The notes under the pieces were generated by a model. The model was given only the letters and a program-made list of their open reading frames with translations. It was not told the origin of the DNA and did not search any database. From positions 1 to 64,000 of the forward strand of contig NZ_JAKSDZ010000007.1 in NCBI RefSeq assembly GCF_023509475.1: a DNA stretch of 64,000 nucleotides, written 5' to 3'. Positions 54,643 to 63,742 of the stretch are shown piece after piece. The position numbers were made by a program, and so were the translations under genes. How positions within the stretch are numbered: position 1 is the stretch's first letter; each line of letters opens with the position of its first letter. Origin of the DNA: Aestuariirhabdus haliotis. GTDB lineage: Bacteria; Pseudomonadota; Gammaproteobacteria; Pseudomonadales; Aestuariirhabdaceae.

Positions 54643-54811
54643 TCTGAAAAAATTCGATTCAAGGCACAACTGATACCCTTCCGAGGCCTTGAATAGTGAA
54701 AGACCGCCCATACTATATGGGTATGGCCTGACCAATCACCTGCTACAGCAACATTGCAGTTCAGAGCCAAGGCGATTGCCCATTGCATGACGGCCAATAC
54801 CCAACAGAGTA

Positions 54812-54841
54812 TTACCGCCAGAGCAAAGATGGGTGTATAAT
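54812..54841 (+). promoter_or_regulatory. ssrA promoter
   Basis: TTACCG (54812-54817), 18 bases, TATAAT (54836-54841). A start near 54848 leaves about 15 bases to be trimmed by RNase P before the mature 5' end at 54863. Confidence 0.65.
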
Positions 54842-54862
54842 CGCCGCCACTAAAGGTTTACC

Positions 54863-55219
54863 GGGGACGATTTGGATTCGACGACGGTGACGAAACCTGA
54901 GGTGCATGCCGAGAGGGTAGTGACTCTCGTAAAACAATCGCTGCAACTTTTATAGTTGCTAACGACGAAAACTACGCACTGGCTGCCTAAATCCAGCCTA
55001 CGTCTGACATCGGATGCCTGTAAACGGGACTCAGACGGCACGCAGAACAGGATCGCAGCAAAATTTGTCTGATGTGGCGCTGCTAAAAACTTATTCAGAC
55101 TCGCCTTTATCACCCTGATCGTCGGGCCGATACTGGCTAACTAAGTAGACGAATCTAAGCATGTAGAGCCAATGGCAGAGTGCTGGCGGACGCGGGTTCA
55201 ATTCCCGCCGTCTCCACCA
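54863..55219 (+). ncRNA. ssrA: Transfer-messenger RNA (tmRNA, 10Sa RNA)
   Basis: About 357 bases. The 5' GGGGACG pairs with CGTCTCC before ACCA at the 3' end, and GGTTCAATTCCCGCC forms the T-arm. The resume region at 54958-54990 reads A-N-D-E-N-Y-A-L-A-A and stop, the standard gammaproteobacterial tag. Pseudoknot stems are visible around it. With SmpB it releases stalled ribosomes and tags the nascent chain for ClpXP. The 3' end is a common integration site, and a defence cassette starts 500 bases on. Confidence 0.97.
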
Positions 55220-55226
55220 AATACGA

Positions 55227-55257
55227 AACCCCAACTGTTATCAGTTGGGGTTTTTTA
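55227..55257 (+). terminator. Rho-independent terminator of ssrA
   Basis: AACCCCAACTG (55227-55237) and CAGTTGGGGTT (55242-55252) form an 11-bp stem with a TTAT loop, followed by further T. Confidence 0.95.
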
Positions 55258-55259
55258 TT

Positions 55260-55720
55260 GCCTGCGCCCCGCGCTACAGGCCTTATGTGGTAAGGGTTTA
55301 CGGACTTCGCCCACTTCTTAATCTCGGGCTTTTCAAGGCATATATTCTCTGAATTGCCGAATACTCTCTGTGCCTCTCCCCACCTCGAATAGCCCAAGTC
55401 CATGACCAGAGAATAGAGAACCCTTTAAAATCAGTAGCTTATTATCGGACTAATCAAAAGGTTTGTTGGAAGAATTGGTTGAGCTGAAGGGAATAAGCAA
55501 ACAATATCAATTTAACTGTGGTTATCATATTGACACACACTGAATATCATTTAATACTACGTAACAATTAATAGTAGTATCAAGCCATATCCAGCCCACA
55601 GCATTGGTATGGCATTTATAGAGCGGCCTTTACAGGTTAAAAGCAGAGAGTAGCGAAAGTGACAACGCACTATTCACAGCATGAGAAGCAAACTGGCATT
55701 CCTGATTTGGAGGCTACTTA
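55260..55720. promoter_or_regulatory. Leader of the defence cassette, with promoter and operator
   Basis: No gene and no integrase is present between the ssrA terminator and the WYL gene. TTGACA (55530-55535), 17 bases, AATACT (55553-55558) is a likely promoter. ATACTAC (55554-55560) and GTAGTAT (55574-55580) are inverted arms with 13 bases between, starting within the -10 box. A repressor bound there would block transcription. The leader to the ATG is about 155 bases. Confidence 0.6.
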
Positions 55721-56626
55721 ATGTCTCACGACAAATCAGTTCTAGAGCAGCTTGCTACAACAAGCCAGGCGCAAAGAGAACGGTTATTTCATATCGACTT
55801 CAAACTTTACTTTTTAGGTACGGTTAATCGTAATGATCTTGTTTCGCGCTTTGGTATAAAAGAAGCGGCCGCCTCACGAGACCTTTCCTTATATAAAGAT
55901 CTCGCCTCCAAAAACATCGAATACGACACTAAGGCTAAAACCTATATTCAGCGCGAAGGCTTTACGCCACTATTTGAATACTCTGGTAGCCAAACCCTCG
56001 CGGCATTATTACATGGCTTTGGTGATGATTTTGTTGGCACTCAGAAATCCATCGTTACCAGCGAAGCGCCGACACAATTAAACTTTCCACATCTACAAAA
56101 TTTGGCACATATCACTCGTGCTATTCACAACAAGCAAGCACTTCGCATTGGCTACCGGTCCCTTTCTAGCGGCTTATCTGAAAGAGAGATCGTACCTTTC
56201 GCATTGGTCGATAATGGTTTGCGCTGGCATGTTAGAGGATATGATCGAGCTAAAAATCGCTTCTCTGATTTCGTTATTAATCGAATTGAAAATCCCTGCG
56301 AATTACCACAAAGCGACGTCAGTGAAGAAGAATCAAAGGATGCAGACATCCAGTGGAACCGAATTGTAGAAATGCATATTGTTCCGCACCCACGCCTTAA
56401 GCATCCAAAAACAATTGAAGCCGAATACGCCATGAAAGAAGGCATGCTTAAAGTCCAGATACGAGCCGCTGTTGCAGGCTACGTATTAAGGCATTGGAAT
56501 GTAGACTGTTCTGACAAGCACCAAATGTCAGGCCCAGAATTTCAGCTTTGGCTAAAGAATACGCAAACCCTGTATGGGGTTGAGAATCTAGCCATTGCCC
56601 CCGGTTATCAAGAATTACAAGACTAA
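55721..56626 (+). CDS. WYL-domain transcriptional regulator, BrxR/CapW-like
   Basis: A 301-residue protein. The N-terminal winged helix has QRERLFHIDFKLYFLGTVNR (about 19-38) and AAASRDLSLYKDL (recognition helix, about 49-61), the wHTH start of the BrxR/CapW group. The WYL domain begins near 140 with RIGYRSLSSG and keeps WHVRGYDRAKNRFSDFVINR (about 190-210), and a WCX domain ends it. Such proteins repress the defence operon they precede. GGAGG lies about nine bases before the ATG. DUF499 follows two bases on. Confidence 0.9.
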   Translation: MSHDKSVLEQLATTSQAQRERLFHIDFKLYFLGTVNRNDLVSRFGIKEAAASRDLSLYKDLASKNIEYDTKAKTYIQREGFTPLFEYSGSQTLAALLHGFGDDFVGTQKSIVTSEAPTQLNFPHLQNLAHITRAIHNKQALRIGYRSLSSGLSEREIVPFALVDNGLRWHVRGYDRAKNRFSDFVINRIENPCELPQSDVSEEESKDADIQWNRIVEMHIVPHPRLKHPKTIEAEYAMKEGMLKVQIRAAVAGYVLRHWNVDCSDKHQMSGPEFQLWLKNTQTLYGVENLAIAPGYQELQD

Positions 56627-56628
56627 AT

Positions 56629-59600
56629 TTGATGGAGACAAATATGCAGTCAATTTTAAACACGTGCGAACCTCGTAAAGATATTATCCAAGGTTCCTTC
56701 AACCCGGAAATCTTTACCGCCTCCATCAGCCAGGTCGCTTCAGCATACTCTGGTAAAGGAAGCGCTATCGACTCCATTTATACCGATGCAGAAGCTTTCT
56801 TTAAAGAAGCAACCTTCCCAACAGAAGGTCTTTGTCGGGTTGTCCGTGACGTGATGGGGCGTCTTAACGGTGATAGCAGCAAGCCTGCCATTCACCGCTT
56901 AGAAACCGCCTTCGGTGGTGGTAAAACCCACACGCTTATTGCACTAACACACCTAGGGCATCGTGGGTCAGAAATAGCCGCTGCCGCTTCAGATGTTGTT
57001 GATGAAAACATATTACAGCCTGCAGGCAGTGTTGATGTTGTCGCCATCGCTTGCGATGAAATGCCAGTTATTGCACCCAGTGGCGAGAAGGTTCTCGCAT
57101 ATACCCTATGGGGAGAAATGGCACTTAACCTAGGTGGAGAAAGCTTCTACAACGACAATATAAAAGAAGTCACGTCCGAGGCATTTCCTGGTCAGTATTT
57201 CTTAGAACGCATGTTCGAGGGCCGTAAGGTCTTAATCATGCTTGACGAGTTGGCTCAATATGCAACACGTTATGAAGCCGCGCATGTCGGTGGCGGTGAG
57301 CAGATTAGCGCCTTCTTAATGGCGCTACTGGGCTACGCTCGAACCCACGATGGCGTTAGTGTGGTTATGACACTGGCCAGTCAGAGTGATGCCTTCCAAG
57401 GCCAAACCGGCATGTTACAAGGCGTACTGTCCTCGACTTTGGGCCGCCAAGTAGATGAAGAAGAAGCTGCAGCCTTAGCTCAACGTGCCAGCCAAAGTAT
57501 TATGAGCGTTGTTAAACGGGATGCTACAACTACAGTTCCGGTTCGCCCCACTGAAATATCGCGGGTTCTCGCTCGCCGCTTATTTACCAGTATCAATGAA
57601 GCGGAAGCTGCTACCACTGCAGACGCCTACATGGAAATGTATAAGCGCAGCGGCTCACAACTACCCGATAGCGCTACCCGCGACGACTATCAAAAATCCA
57701 TTGCAGCAAACTATCCGTTCCACCCCAGCTTTATTGCTTACCTTACCAATAAGCTCGCAGGGGCAGAAAGTTTTCAAGGTACGCGAGGTGTATTGCGCGT
57801 TCTAGCCATGGCTATCCGTACCATTTGGCAGCAAAGCCTACAGATTCAGCTGATCCATACTAACCATCTAAATATGGCAAACCCTGATTTAGCGGATGAG
57901 CTAATCGGCCGCACAGGGGCTAACGATTTACTCACCGTATTGAATGCAGACATTGGTGGCGCAGATTCCAACAATCTTGAAATGGGCGTGTCAGTTGCTC
58001 AAAGCCTAGACCGTAACAACCCCCACCCTCAAGGCCTGCCACTTTACGAGTGGACTTGGAAAGCGGTATTCCTTCACAGTCTGGTTGGTCGCGGCGAAGG
58101 TTTATCATCCAATGTGTTTGGCATTACCTTTGCGGATGCCTTACTCGAAGTTGCCATGCCGAACATTCCGCCTTCACAGGTCGAAGCGGCACTCAAAGCC
58201 ATAGCCAACGAAGCCTACTATTTAAGGACTAAAGACGGTCGTTACTACGCCCACACTGACCCAACCGAAGCACGAATTGTATCAACCATAAAACAAGGTC
58301 TTCAGCTCGATGATGTTGACGAGCAACTCACGGTCGTTGCCCGCAAAGTTGTCAGTCATAACAGCCCAACTTTCCAGGTTGCTCAAGATGTTTCTGCCCC
58401 CGAGCATGTGCCCGACAAAACTGGCCGCCCGGTATTGGCCATAGTACGACTTGATGCCAATAAAATTGACCCGTCCGAAATGACCACCTCCGTCGGCAGC
58501 GGTCAGCCTCGTTTAGAGCAAAACAACGTATTTATGTTAGTGCCTGAAACGGTACAAGTGGCTGGCGATACCTGGAGCGAAGACCGCGTTAAGAAATCAC
58601 AATACCGTAAAGACCGACTTAACGACGTCGCCAGAACCGTTATCGCTATGCGCCGCCTGCAAAGTAAGCCCGAAGATTACGGCATGTCTGCAGCCAAGCT
58701 GCAGGAAAGCGGTTTTACTGCCAAGTTAAAAGAACGTGAAATGGCGCTGCAAACTTCGGTAGCACAAGCCTACGACACCATTTTATTCCCCGGTGCATCT
58801 GGCCAGGTATCTCAAAAAAGCATTAAGCAGGCTGGTGGCGAAGGCGGAGCTTCTGTCGACGAAGAGATTCGCCGCGTACTGACCGAAGAAGGTGAATTAA
58901 TCACCTCAGAAGCAGCAACAACACAAGCGATGCTACTGCAACTTGGACAATTGATTTTTGGCAGCATTAGCCAAACCCCGTCAATGGAGCAAATCACCAA
59001 TCAATTCAACCAAAACCGTCGCTGGCCAATTTTAGATAACCAGCGAGTGTTAGAACAAATTGTTCGAAGTGGTGTCGAGAAAGGCCAGTGGTGTATTTAC
59101 CGCATGGAATCGTCGGAATCGACCAAACCAGAACATTTTCACAGCCGAGAAACCGGTGGTATTCCACTGGATTTAAATCTGTCAGAACGCGGCTGGAAAT
59201 TGGTATCAGAACAAGGCGCTAAACAACGCGGTTGGAACCCAGAAGCAGAGCCTGCAGTAGAGCAAGTTAAGCAGTGGGTTGAACAAGCGATGGCCGAAGA
59301 AACCTGCACCAAAGTAAAAGATGTCATTGAAAAAGTGCAAGAGAAACACGGCAACGTACAAAACGCCACTGTATTAGAAGCGGTTGATAACGTGGTGCAA
59401 AGCGGCCGCGTTTACACCTATGAAGTGAAGGAACAAGGCGAACAAGAAAACCCTGATCTTGTTTATGGTTCTTCTGCCATGTTCCATCAAACCCAAGAAG
59501 ACGACATGTTGGTCACCCCAGCTACGGCAGCCGAGAAAGGCTGGGTTCAACCAGAAGATACCCGTTACACAAAACAAGGCCATGGACTTGCTATAACGCT

Positions 59601-59877
59601 GCATAAACAGCTCAATAAGATCAGTTCACTCTATAGCAGAGGCGCAACCACCCAGCCCGATACATTGCGGCTGGCTATGTTAGACCTGCCACATGGGGGC
59701 AAGCTGGGTTTGGATTTAATTAACGCCAGCCCCAAAGACATGAAGGCCTTAAGCGAGTTGTTTGACGTGCTTGCCGATCTCACTAGCGTGGGCGAGCAGA
59801 GCCAAGCAATGATTGATATTCAAAATGCACCGGAAGACTGTGCATTTTTAGATTTGGTAAAACAAGCTGATGAGTAA
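56629..59877 (+). CDS. Large P-loop ATPase, DUF499 type, defence-associated
   Basis: A 1082-residue protein. TAFGGGKTHTLIAL (about 92-105) is Walker A and KVLIMLDELAQY (about 198-209) Walker B of an AAA/ABC-like domain, and the middle reads GTRGVLRVLAMAIRTIW. The C-terminal half (about 700-1082) has no motif I can name. DUF499 proteins are found beside DUF1156 methyltransferases. It may translocate on DNA or load the methyltransferase; this is inference. It overlaps the next gene by eight bases. Codon use is AT-richer than the core genes. Confidence 0.82.
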   Translation: MMETNMQSILNTCEPRKDIIQGSFNPEIFTASISQVASAYSGKGSAIDSIYTDAEAFFKEATFPTEGLCRVVRDVMGRLNGDSSKPAIHRLETAFGGGKTHTLIALTHLGHRGSEIAAAASDVVDENILQPAGSVDVVAIACDEMPVIAPSGEKVLAYTLWGEMALNLGGESFYNDNIKEVTSEAFPGQYFLERMFEGRKVLIMLDELAQYATRYEAAHVGGGEQISAFLMALLGYARTHDGVSVVMTLASQSDAFQGQTGMLQGVLSSTLGRQVDEEEAAALAQRASQSIMSVVKRDATTTVPVRPTEISRVLARRLFTSINEAEAATTADAYMEMYKRSGSQLPDSATRDDYQKSIAANYPFHPSFIAYLTNKLAGAESFQGTRGVLRVLAMAIRTIWQQSLQIQLIHTNHLNMANPDLADELIGRTGANDLLTVLNADIGGADSNNLEMGVSVAQSLDRNNPHPQGLPLYEWTWKAVFLHSLVGRGEGLSSNVFGITFADALLEVAMPNIPPSQVEAALKAIANEAYYLRTKDGRYYAHTDPTEARIVSTIKQGLQLDDVDEQLTVVARKVVSHNSPTFQVAQDVSAPEHVPDKTGRPVLAIVRLDANKIDPSEMTTSVGSGQPRLEQNNVFMLVPETVQVAGDTWSEDRVKKSQYRKDRLNDVARTVIAMRRLQSKPEDYGMSAAKLQESGFTAKLKEREMALQTSVAQAYDTILFPGASGQVSQKSIKQAGGEGGASVDEEIRRVLTEEGELITSEAATTQAMLLQLGQLIFGSISQTPSMEQITNQFNQNRRWPILDNQRVLEQIVRSGVEKGQWCIYRMESSESTKPEHFHSRETGGIPLDLNLSERGWKLVSEQGAKQRGWNPEAEPAVEQVKQWVEQAMAEETCTKVKDVIEKVQEKHGNVQNATVLEAVDNVVQSGRVYTYEVKEQGEQENPDLVYGSSAMFHQTQEDDMLVTPATAAEKGWVQPEDTRYTKQGHGLAITLHKQLNKISSLYSRGATTQPDTLRLAMLDLPHGGKLGLDLINASPKDMKALSELFDVLADLTSVGEQSQAMIDIQNAPEDCAFLDLVKQADE

Positions 59878-60457
59878 AAAGAAACCAAAGCTCCAGGAGC
59901 TTTTTGACAAAACCCTAAAAAATCGCTGGCGAACCGCACCGTTTGTATTGCGATTTACCGAACGCGCTGACCATACCAGCACCGTACTGGTGATCAAAGA
60001 GCGGGTAGAAAAAGAAACCAGCGACAGCGGTAAAAGTCTGGGTAGCTTGCGCGACCGAGGCACCCTGTACGGTGAAAACCTAAAGTTTTTACAAGCTCGG
60101 ATTAAGCCCATATTAGAGCATGTGGTCGATGAAGGCGGTATTCCGCTGGAGCTGCAACGCTTTATTAGCCAAGAAGGTTTAAAGCTACGTGACAACTTGC
60201 CTCTTGATGAAGAATCAGGTGCAAAACTCGCCTTAATTTTTAAACTGCAATCGCGGCTACACAACCCTGATCGCCTAGAACTGCTAGCAAGACGTGTACA
60301 ACGCTTTAGCCGAGAAGAAGCGGCTTACTGGCTAGGCCGAACCACCCACTACGGCAGCGATGCCAATCGATGGGCCGTGGCAGGCCTCAGAACCATGTTA
60401 TGTGGCACCTCCAACCAAGACGCAGGCATTGTGCGCCAGCTCAATAAATTAAGGTAA
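59870..60457 (+). CDS. Small defence-operon protein of unknown function
   Basis: A 195-residue basic, soluble protein. TLYGENLKFLQARIKPILEH (about 64-83), ARRVQRFSREEAAYWLGRTT (about 140-159) and DANRWAVAGLRTML stand out, but I cannot name the family with confidence; a DUF3780- or DUF7680-type small subunit would fit this position. Its start overlaps the ATPase stop and it ends eight bases before the methyltransferase gene, so it is probably an obligate partner. Confidence 0.75.
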   Translation: MSKKKPKLQELFDKTLKNRWRTAPFVLRFTERADHTSTVLVIKERVEKETSDSGKSLGSLRDRGTLYGENLKFLQARIKPILEHVVDEGGIPLELQRFISQEGLKLRDNLPLDEESGAKLALIFKLQSRLHNPDRLELLARRVQRFSREEAAYWLGRTTHYGSDANRWAVAGLRTMLCGTSNQDAGIVRQLNKLR

Positions 60458-60464
60458 GACGAAA

Positions 60465-63400
60465 ATGACAGATAGACGATTGATTGAAGCTGGGTTCCCA
60501 TGTCATCAAGTAGGCGCGGAGACTGCGCGTGAGCGGGGCTCAAGTTCTGCACTACCACCCTTGTATTTCTTACATGTTTGGTGGGCTCGTAGGCCACTTA
60601 CTCCAAGTCGGGCAGCAATCGCAGGCTCACTGTATCCGGAAAAAGCCGATATTGATGCGTTTATTAAAGAGTTGGGCATAGAGAAAAGAGTCATAGAGCT
60701 TTCTGGTAGTCACTGGGTGATAACCGGAAAACTAGCAGAACGTATCGGCAAGCAAGGAGGGATCGAATCTCTCCATGTCGATGCGGTAGTTATTCGCGCT
60801 TTTGAAAAAGAGCAGGCTCGCCGCGCCAAGAATAGAGAAGTAATTTCCACATTAAAATCCCATTCTGTAGAACTAGCAAACCACATAGTTTTGCAGCGCT
60901 GGGAGCAAGAATCTCAATCGCTCGGTCAGATACACTCCGGTGAAAATCTCAGTATTAAACGTATTATGGGCGACCCAGCTCATACCAACGAACGAATTGA
61001 ATTTGCAAAAAGTGATGATGTAAAAAATGCATTAGGCAGCGGAATTAAGTGGGATGCTGAAGATCTATACGGGTATGGCCGAGCCTACCAAAATGATCAC
61101 ACTCCATCGCCATCTGGTTTAACCGTTCTTGACCCAACATCAGGGGGAGGCTCTATACCCTTTGAAGCACTTCGTTTAGGTCACAATGTTATTGCGAACG
61201 AATTAAACCCTGTAGCATCAACCATCCTACATGCCACGCTAGATTTTCCCGCTCGCTTTGGTGAGTCCCTCTATGAAGATATAGAACTCTGGGGTAAAAG
61301 AATGGTATCTGCTGTCGAAGATAAAATGAAGCCGTTCACCAGTTTTTCGCCGCTACCAGAATATGAGAAAAATAGACTTAAAAGGCATCTCGAAAAATGC
61401 CCTGAGTTGTTCGAGCAATTTGATTTACCTGAGTACGATCAAACTGGCCTTCTTTATTGTCGCCAAGTTACCTGTCCTAGTTGTCGAGCTAAAACCCCTT
61501 TATTGAATACTTGCTGGCTTTCCAAAGAGGCAAAGAATCCTTGGGGTGTGAAAATCAACACTAACGGTTCAGAAGAGAATGCCAAATATAATTTTGAAGT
61601 GTATCAAGTTAAAAATGATAAAGGCCCAGCGGGTGAAGACCCCGAAATTGGCACCGTAAAAAAAGCGATAGGAAAATGCGTTCATTGCATGCAAGCAATT
61701 GATGGAGACGAAATTAAACAACAATCCAGGGGAGAATCACCTCTAGGTAAGTGGAAAGATGAATTATATGCCGTTGTTTCTGTTAGATTCCAACCTAAAC
61801 TGGACAAAAATGGTAACCCACAATATTTTAGTTCAGGACCTAAAAAAGGGTTAGTAAAAACTGAAAAAGTCCGTTTTTTTAGAGCGCCAAATCAAAGCGA
61901 CTATCAAGCTATATCAAGAGCAGAGGATACCCTTGAACAAAGATGGTCTTCTTTTGAGGAGCTTGATTTAATCCCATCTGAAAAATTGCCAATCGGGAGT
62001 AAAACAAGTGAACCTTTACGATATGGCGTCAATACATACAGTGAAATGTTCAATGCTCGCCAATTACTTGGACACTTAACGTCACTCGAGACATTACAAG
62101 AATTAAAGACCGAAATATTAAACCAACTTGGATTTGAAAAAGGTAGAGCGGTTATTACCTATCTACAGTTTGCTATAGATAAAATTGTAGATTACAGCAG
62201 TAGACAAACACGCTGGCACTTCAGTAGAGGAGTTATTGTTGGTACTTTTGGTAGGCATGACTTTTCTCTGAAATGGACTTATGGTGAGATTATTTTGTCT
62301 GGCCCAAGTTCTGGTATCGCATGGGGCTTGTCTCAAATACTAGATGCATATAAAGGCATAGCTAATTTATTATCACACTGTGTTGATATGCAAAAACAAC
62401 GTCTAACGATAATCAATGGGAGTGGTGTTTATATTTCAGGGGTAAAAGATAGGAGTGTAGACTTGGTATGCATGGACCCCCCCTACTATGACAATGTTCA
62501 GTATGCTGAGCTATCAGATTTCTATCACGTGTGGCAAAAGCGTACTTTAAAAGACCTGTATCCAGAAATTCAATGGCCTAGGTTAACAAATAAAAAAGAA
62601 GAAGCTGTTGCAAACAGCACACGTCAAGGTAGTGGAAAAGAAGCTAAGGAAGAGTATGAACACTTGATGCAAGAGATTTTTGCCGAATCACGACGCGTAG
62701 TAAAAGATGATGGAGTTATGACCTTAATGTTTACTCACAAGGCACAGGATGCTTGGGAAACATTAACACGCTCTTTAATTGAAGCTGGCTGGGAAATCAC
62801 CTCTTGCTTCCCGGTTGAATCGGAAAGCGGCCACTCAACTCACCAAATGAATCAAGCATCGGCTGCGAGCACAATTTTCATAACATGCCGTAAGCGAACG
62901 ATTGAAAATAACCAAGTAGCATTTTGGTCAGGCCTGGGTGGCTCTGGCGTACAACACCAAATTCGCTCCGCCGTAGAGGCTGGTCTTGATGAATTCCGAC
63001 CATTAAAACTCAACGCCGTTGACCAGATGATTGCCTGTTACGGCCGCGCTCTGCAGGTATTAAGTGAGAACTGGCCGGTAATGGATGGTGACGAAGAGGT
63101 CTCGCCGATTCGTGCCATGAATGAAGCCAGCCGTGTAGTAGCTGCTCACCAAATTACAGAGATTACAAACGGACGTATTTCAGTCGACGACTTAGATACT
63201 GAAACAGCCATGGCGTTAACCATGTACGGCATTTGGGGGCACAACGACGCAGCCTTCTCTGAAGTACTTAACCTGTCTCGCTCACTAAATATCAGCCTCG
63301 AAACACGTACCGGTGGTTATGGTATTGAAGGCCGCATGGTGGGCATCAACACCGATATTGGTGGCCGTAAAGTGGTGGCTGGCCAAGCCGCTGAAGATAA

Positions 63401-63689
63401 AGGCTATGCCGCACCTCTTGTTAAAAAGGGCTCCAAGCTTCGTCTTTCTAAACCTGATGAGCGAAGCCAGCGCCGCATTGCTAAACCGCAATCCGATTGG
63501 GACGTACTGCATGGTTTGTTGCTGAAATTCCGCGAAGGTGATGTGCCGGTTGCGCGTGCTTACCTAGACGAACAGCGAGAAGGCAATGACCAGATCATAC
63601 TCGACTTGCTTGAAGTCTGGGGTGAAGAAGCCGAAACCCCAGAGGCGCGTAATGAAGCTCGAGCACTGCTGTTTGGTTTAAGGCAGTAA
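60465..63689 (+). CDS. DUF1156-type DNA methyltransferase, defence-associated
   Basis: A 1074-residue protein. RLIEAGFPCHQVGAETARE and LHVWWARRPLTPSRAAI (about 29-45) form the DUF1156 start. DPTSGGGSIPFEALRLG (about 222-238) is SAM motif I and DPPYYDNVQYAELSDF (about 671-686) the catalytic DPPY motif of amino-methyltransferases. CPSC near 335 and CVHC near 405 are paired Cys of a zinc ribbon in the insert between them. It should methylate adenine or cytosine N4 in the host. The usual partners are the DUF499 ATPase and a helicase; no helicase is seen in the window. Confidence 0.87.
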   Translation: MTDRRLIEAGFPCHQVGAETARERGSSSALPPLYFLHVWWARRPLTPSRAAIAGSLYPEKADIDAFIKELGIEKRVIELSGSHWVITGKLAERIGKQGGIESLHVDAVVIRAFEKEQARRAKNREVISTLKSHSVELANHIVLQRWEQESQSLGQIHSGENLSIKRIMGDPAHTNERIEFAKSDDVKNALGSGIKWDAEDLYGYGRAYQNDHTPSPSGLTVLDPTSGGGSIPFEALRLGHNVIANELNPVASTILHATLDFPARFGESLYEDIELWGKRMVSAVEDKMKPFTSFSPLPEYEKNRLKRHLEKCPELFEQFDLPEYDQTGLLYCRQVTCPSCRAKTPLLNTCWLSKEAKNPWGVKINTNGSEENAKYNFEVYQVKNDKGPAGEDPEIGTVKKAIGKCVHCMQAIDGDEIKQQSRGESPLGKWKDELYAVVSVRFQPKLDKNGNPQYFSSGPKKGLVKTEKVRFFRAPNQSDYQAISRAEDTLEQRWSSFEELDLIPSEKLPIGSKTSEPLRYGVNTYSEMFNARQLLGHLTSLETLQELKTEILNQLGFEKGRAVITYLQFAIDKIVDYSSRQTRWHFSRGVIVGTFGRHDFSLKWTYGEIILSGPSSGIAWGLSQILDAYKGIANLLSHCVDMQKQRLTIINGSGVYISGVKDRSVDLVCMDPPYYDNVQYAELSDFYHVWQKRTLKDLYPEIQWPRLTNKKEEAVANSTRQGSGKEAKEEYEHLMQEIFAESRRVVKDDGVMTLMFTHKAQDAWETLTRSLIEAGWEITSCFPVESESGHSTHQMNQASAASTIFITCRKRTIENNQVAFWSGLGGSGVQHQIRSAVEAGLDEFRPLKLNAVDQMIACYGRALQVLSENWPVMDGDEEVSPIRAMNEASRVVAAHQITEITNGRISVDDLDTETAMALTMYGIWGHNDAAFSEVLNLSRSLNISLETRTGGYGIEGRMVGINTDIGGRKVVAGQAAEDKGYAAPLVKKGSKLRLSKPDERSQRRIAKPQSDWDVLHGLLLKFREGDVPVARAYLDEQREGNDQIILDLLEVWGEEAETPEARNEARALLFGLRQ

Positions 63690-63742
63690 AACAGGGAGGC
63701 CTAACAATGTTAGGCCGCAGTTAACTTAACACGGAACTCGAC

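Noticed and set aside
55155-55403. Minus-strand reading frame with the text VETAGIEPASA
   Set aside because: It is antisense to the tmRNA 3' end and terminator. This string is a well-known false protein arising from RNA genes.
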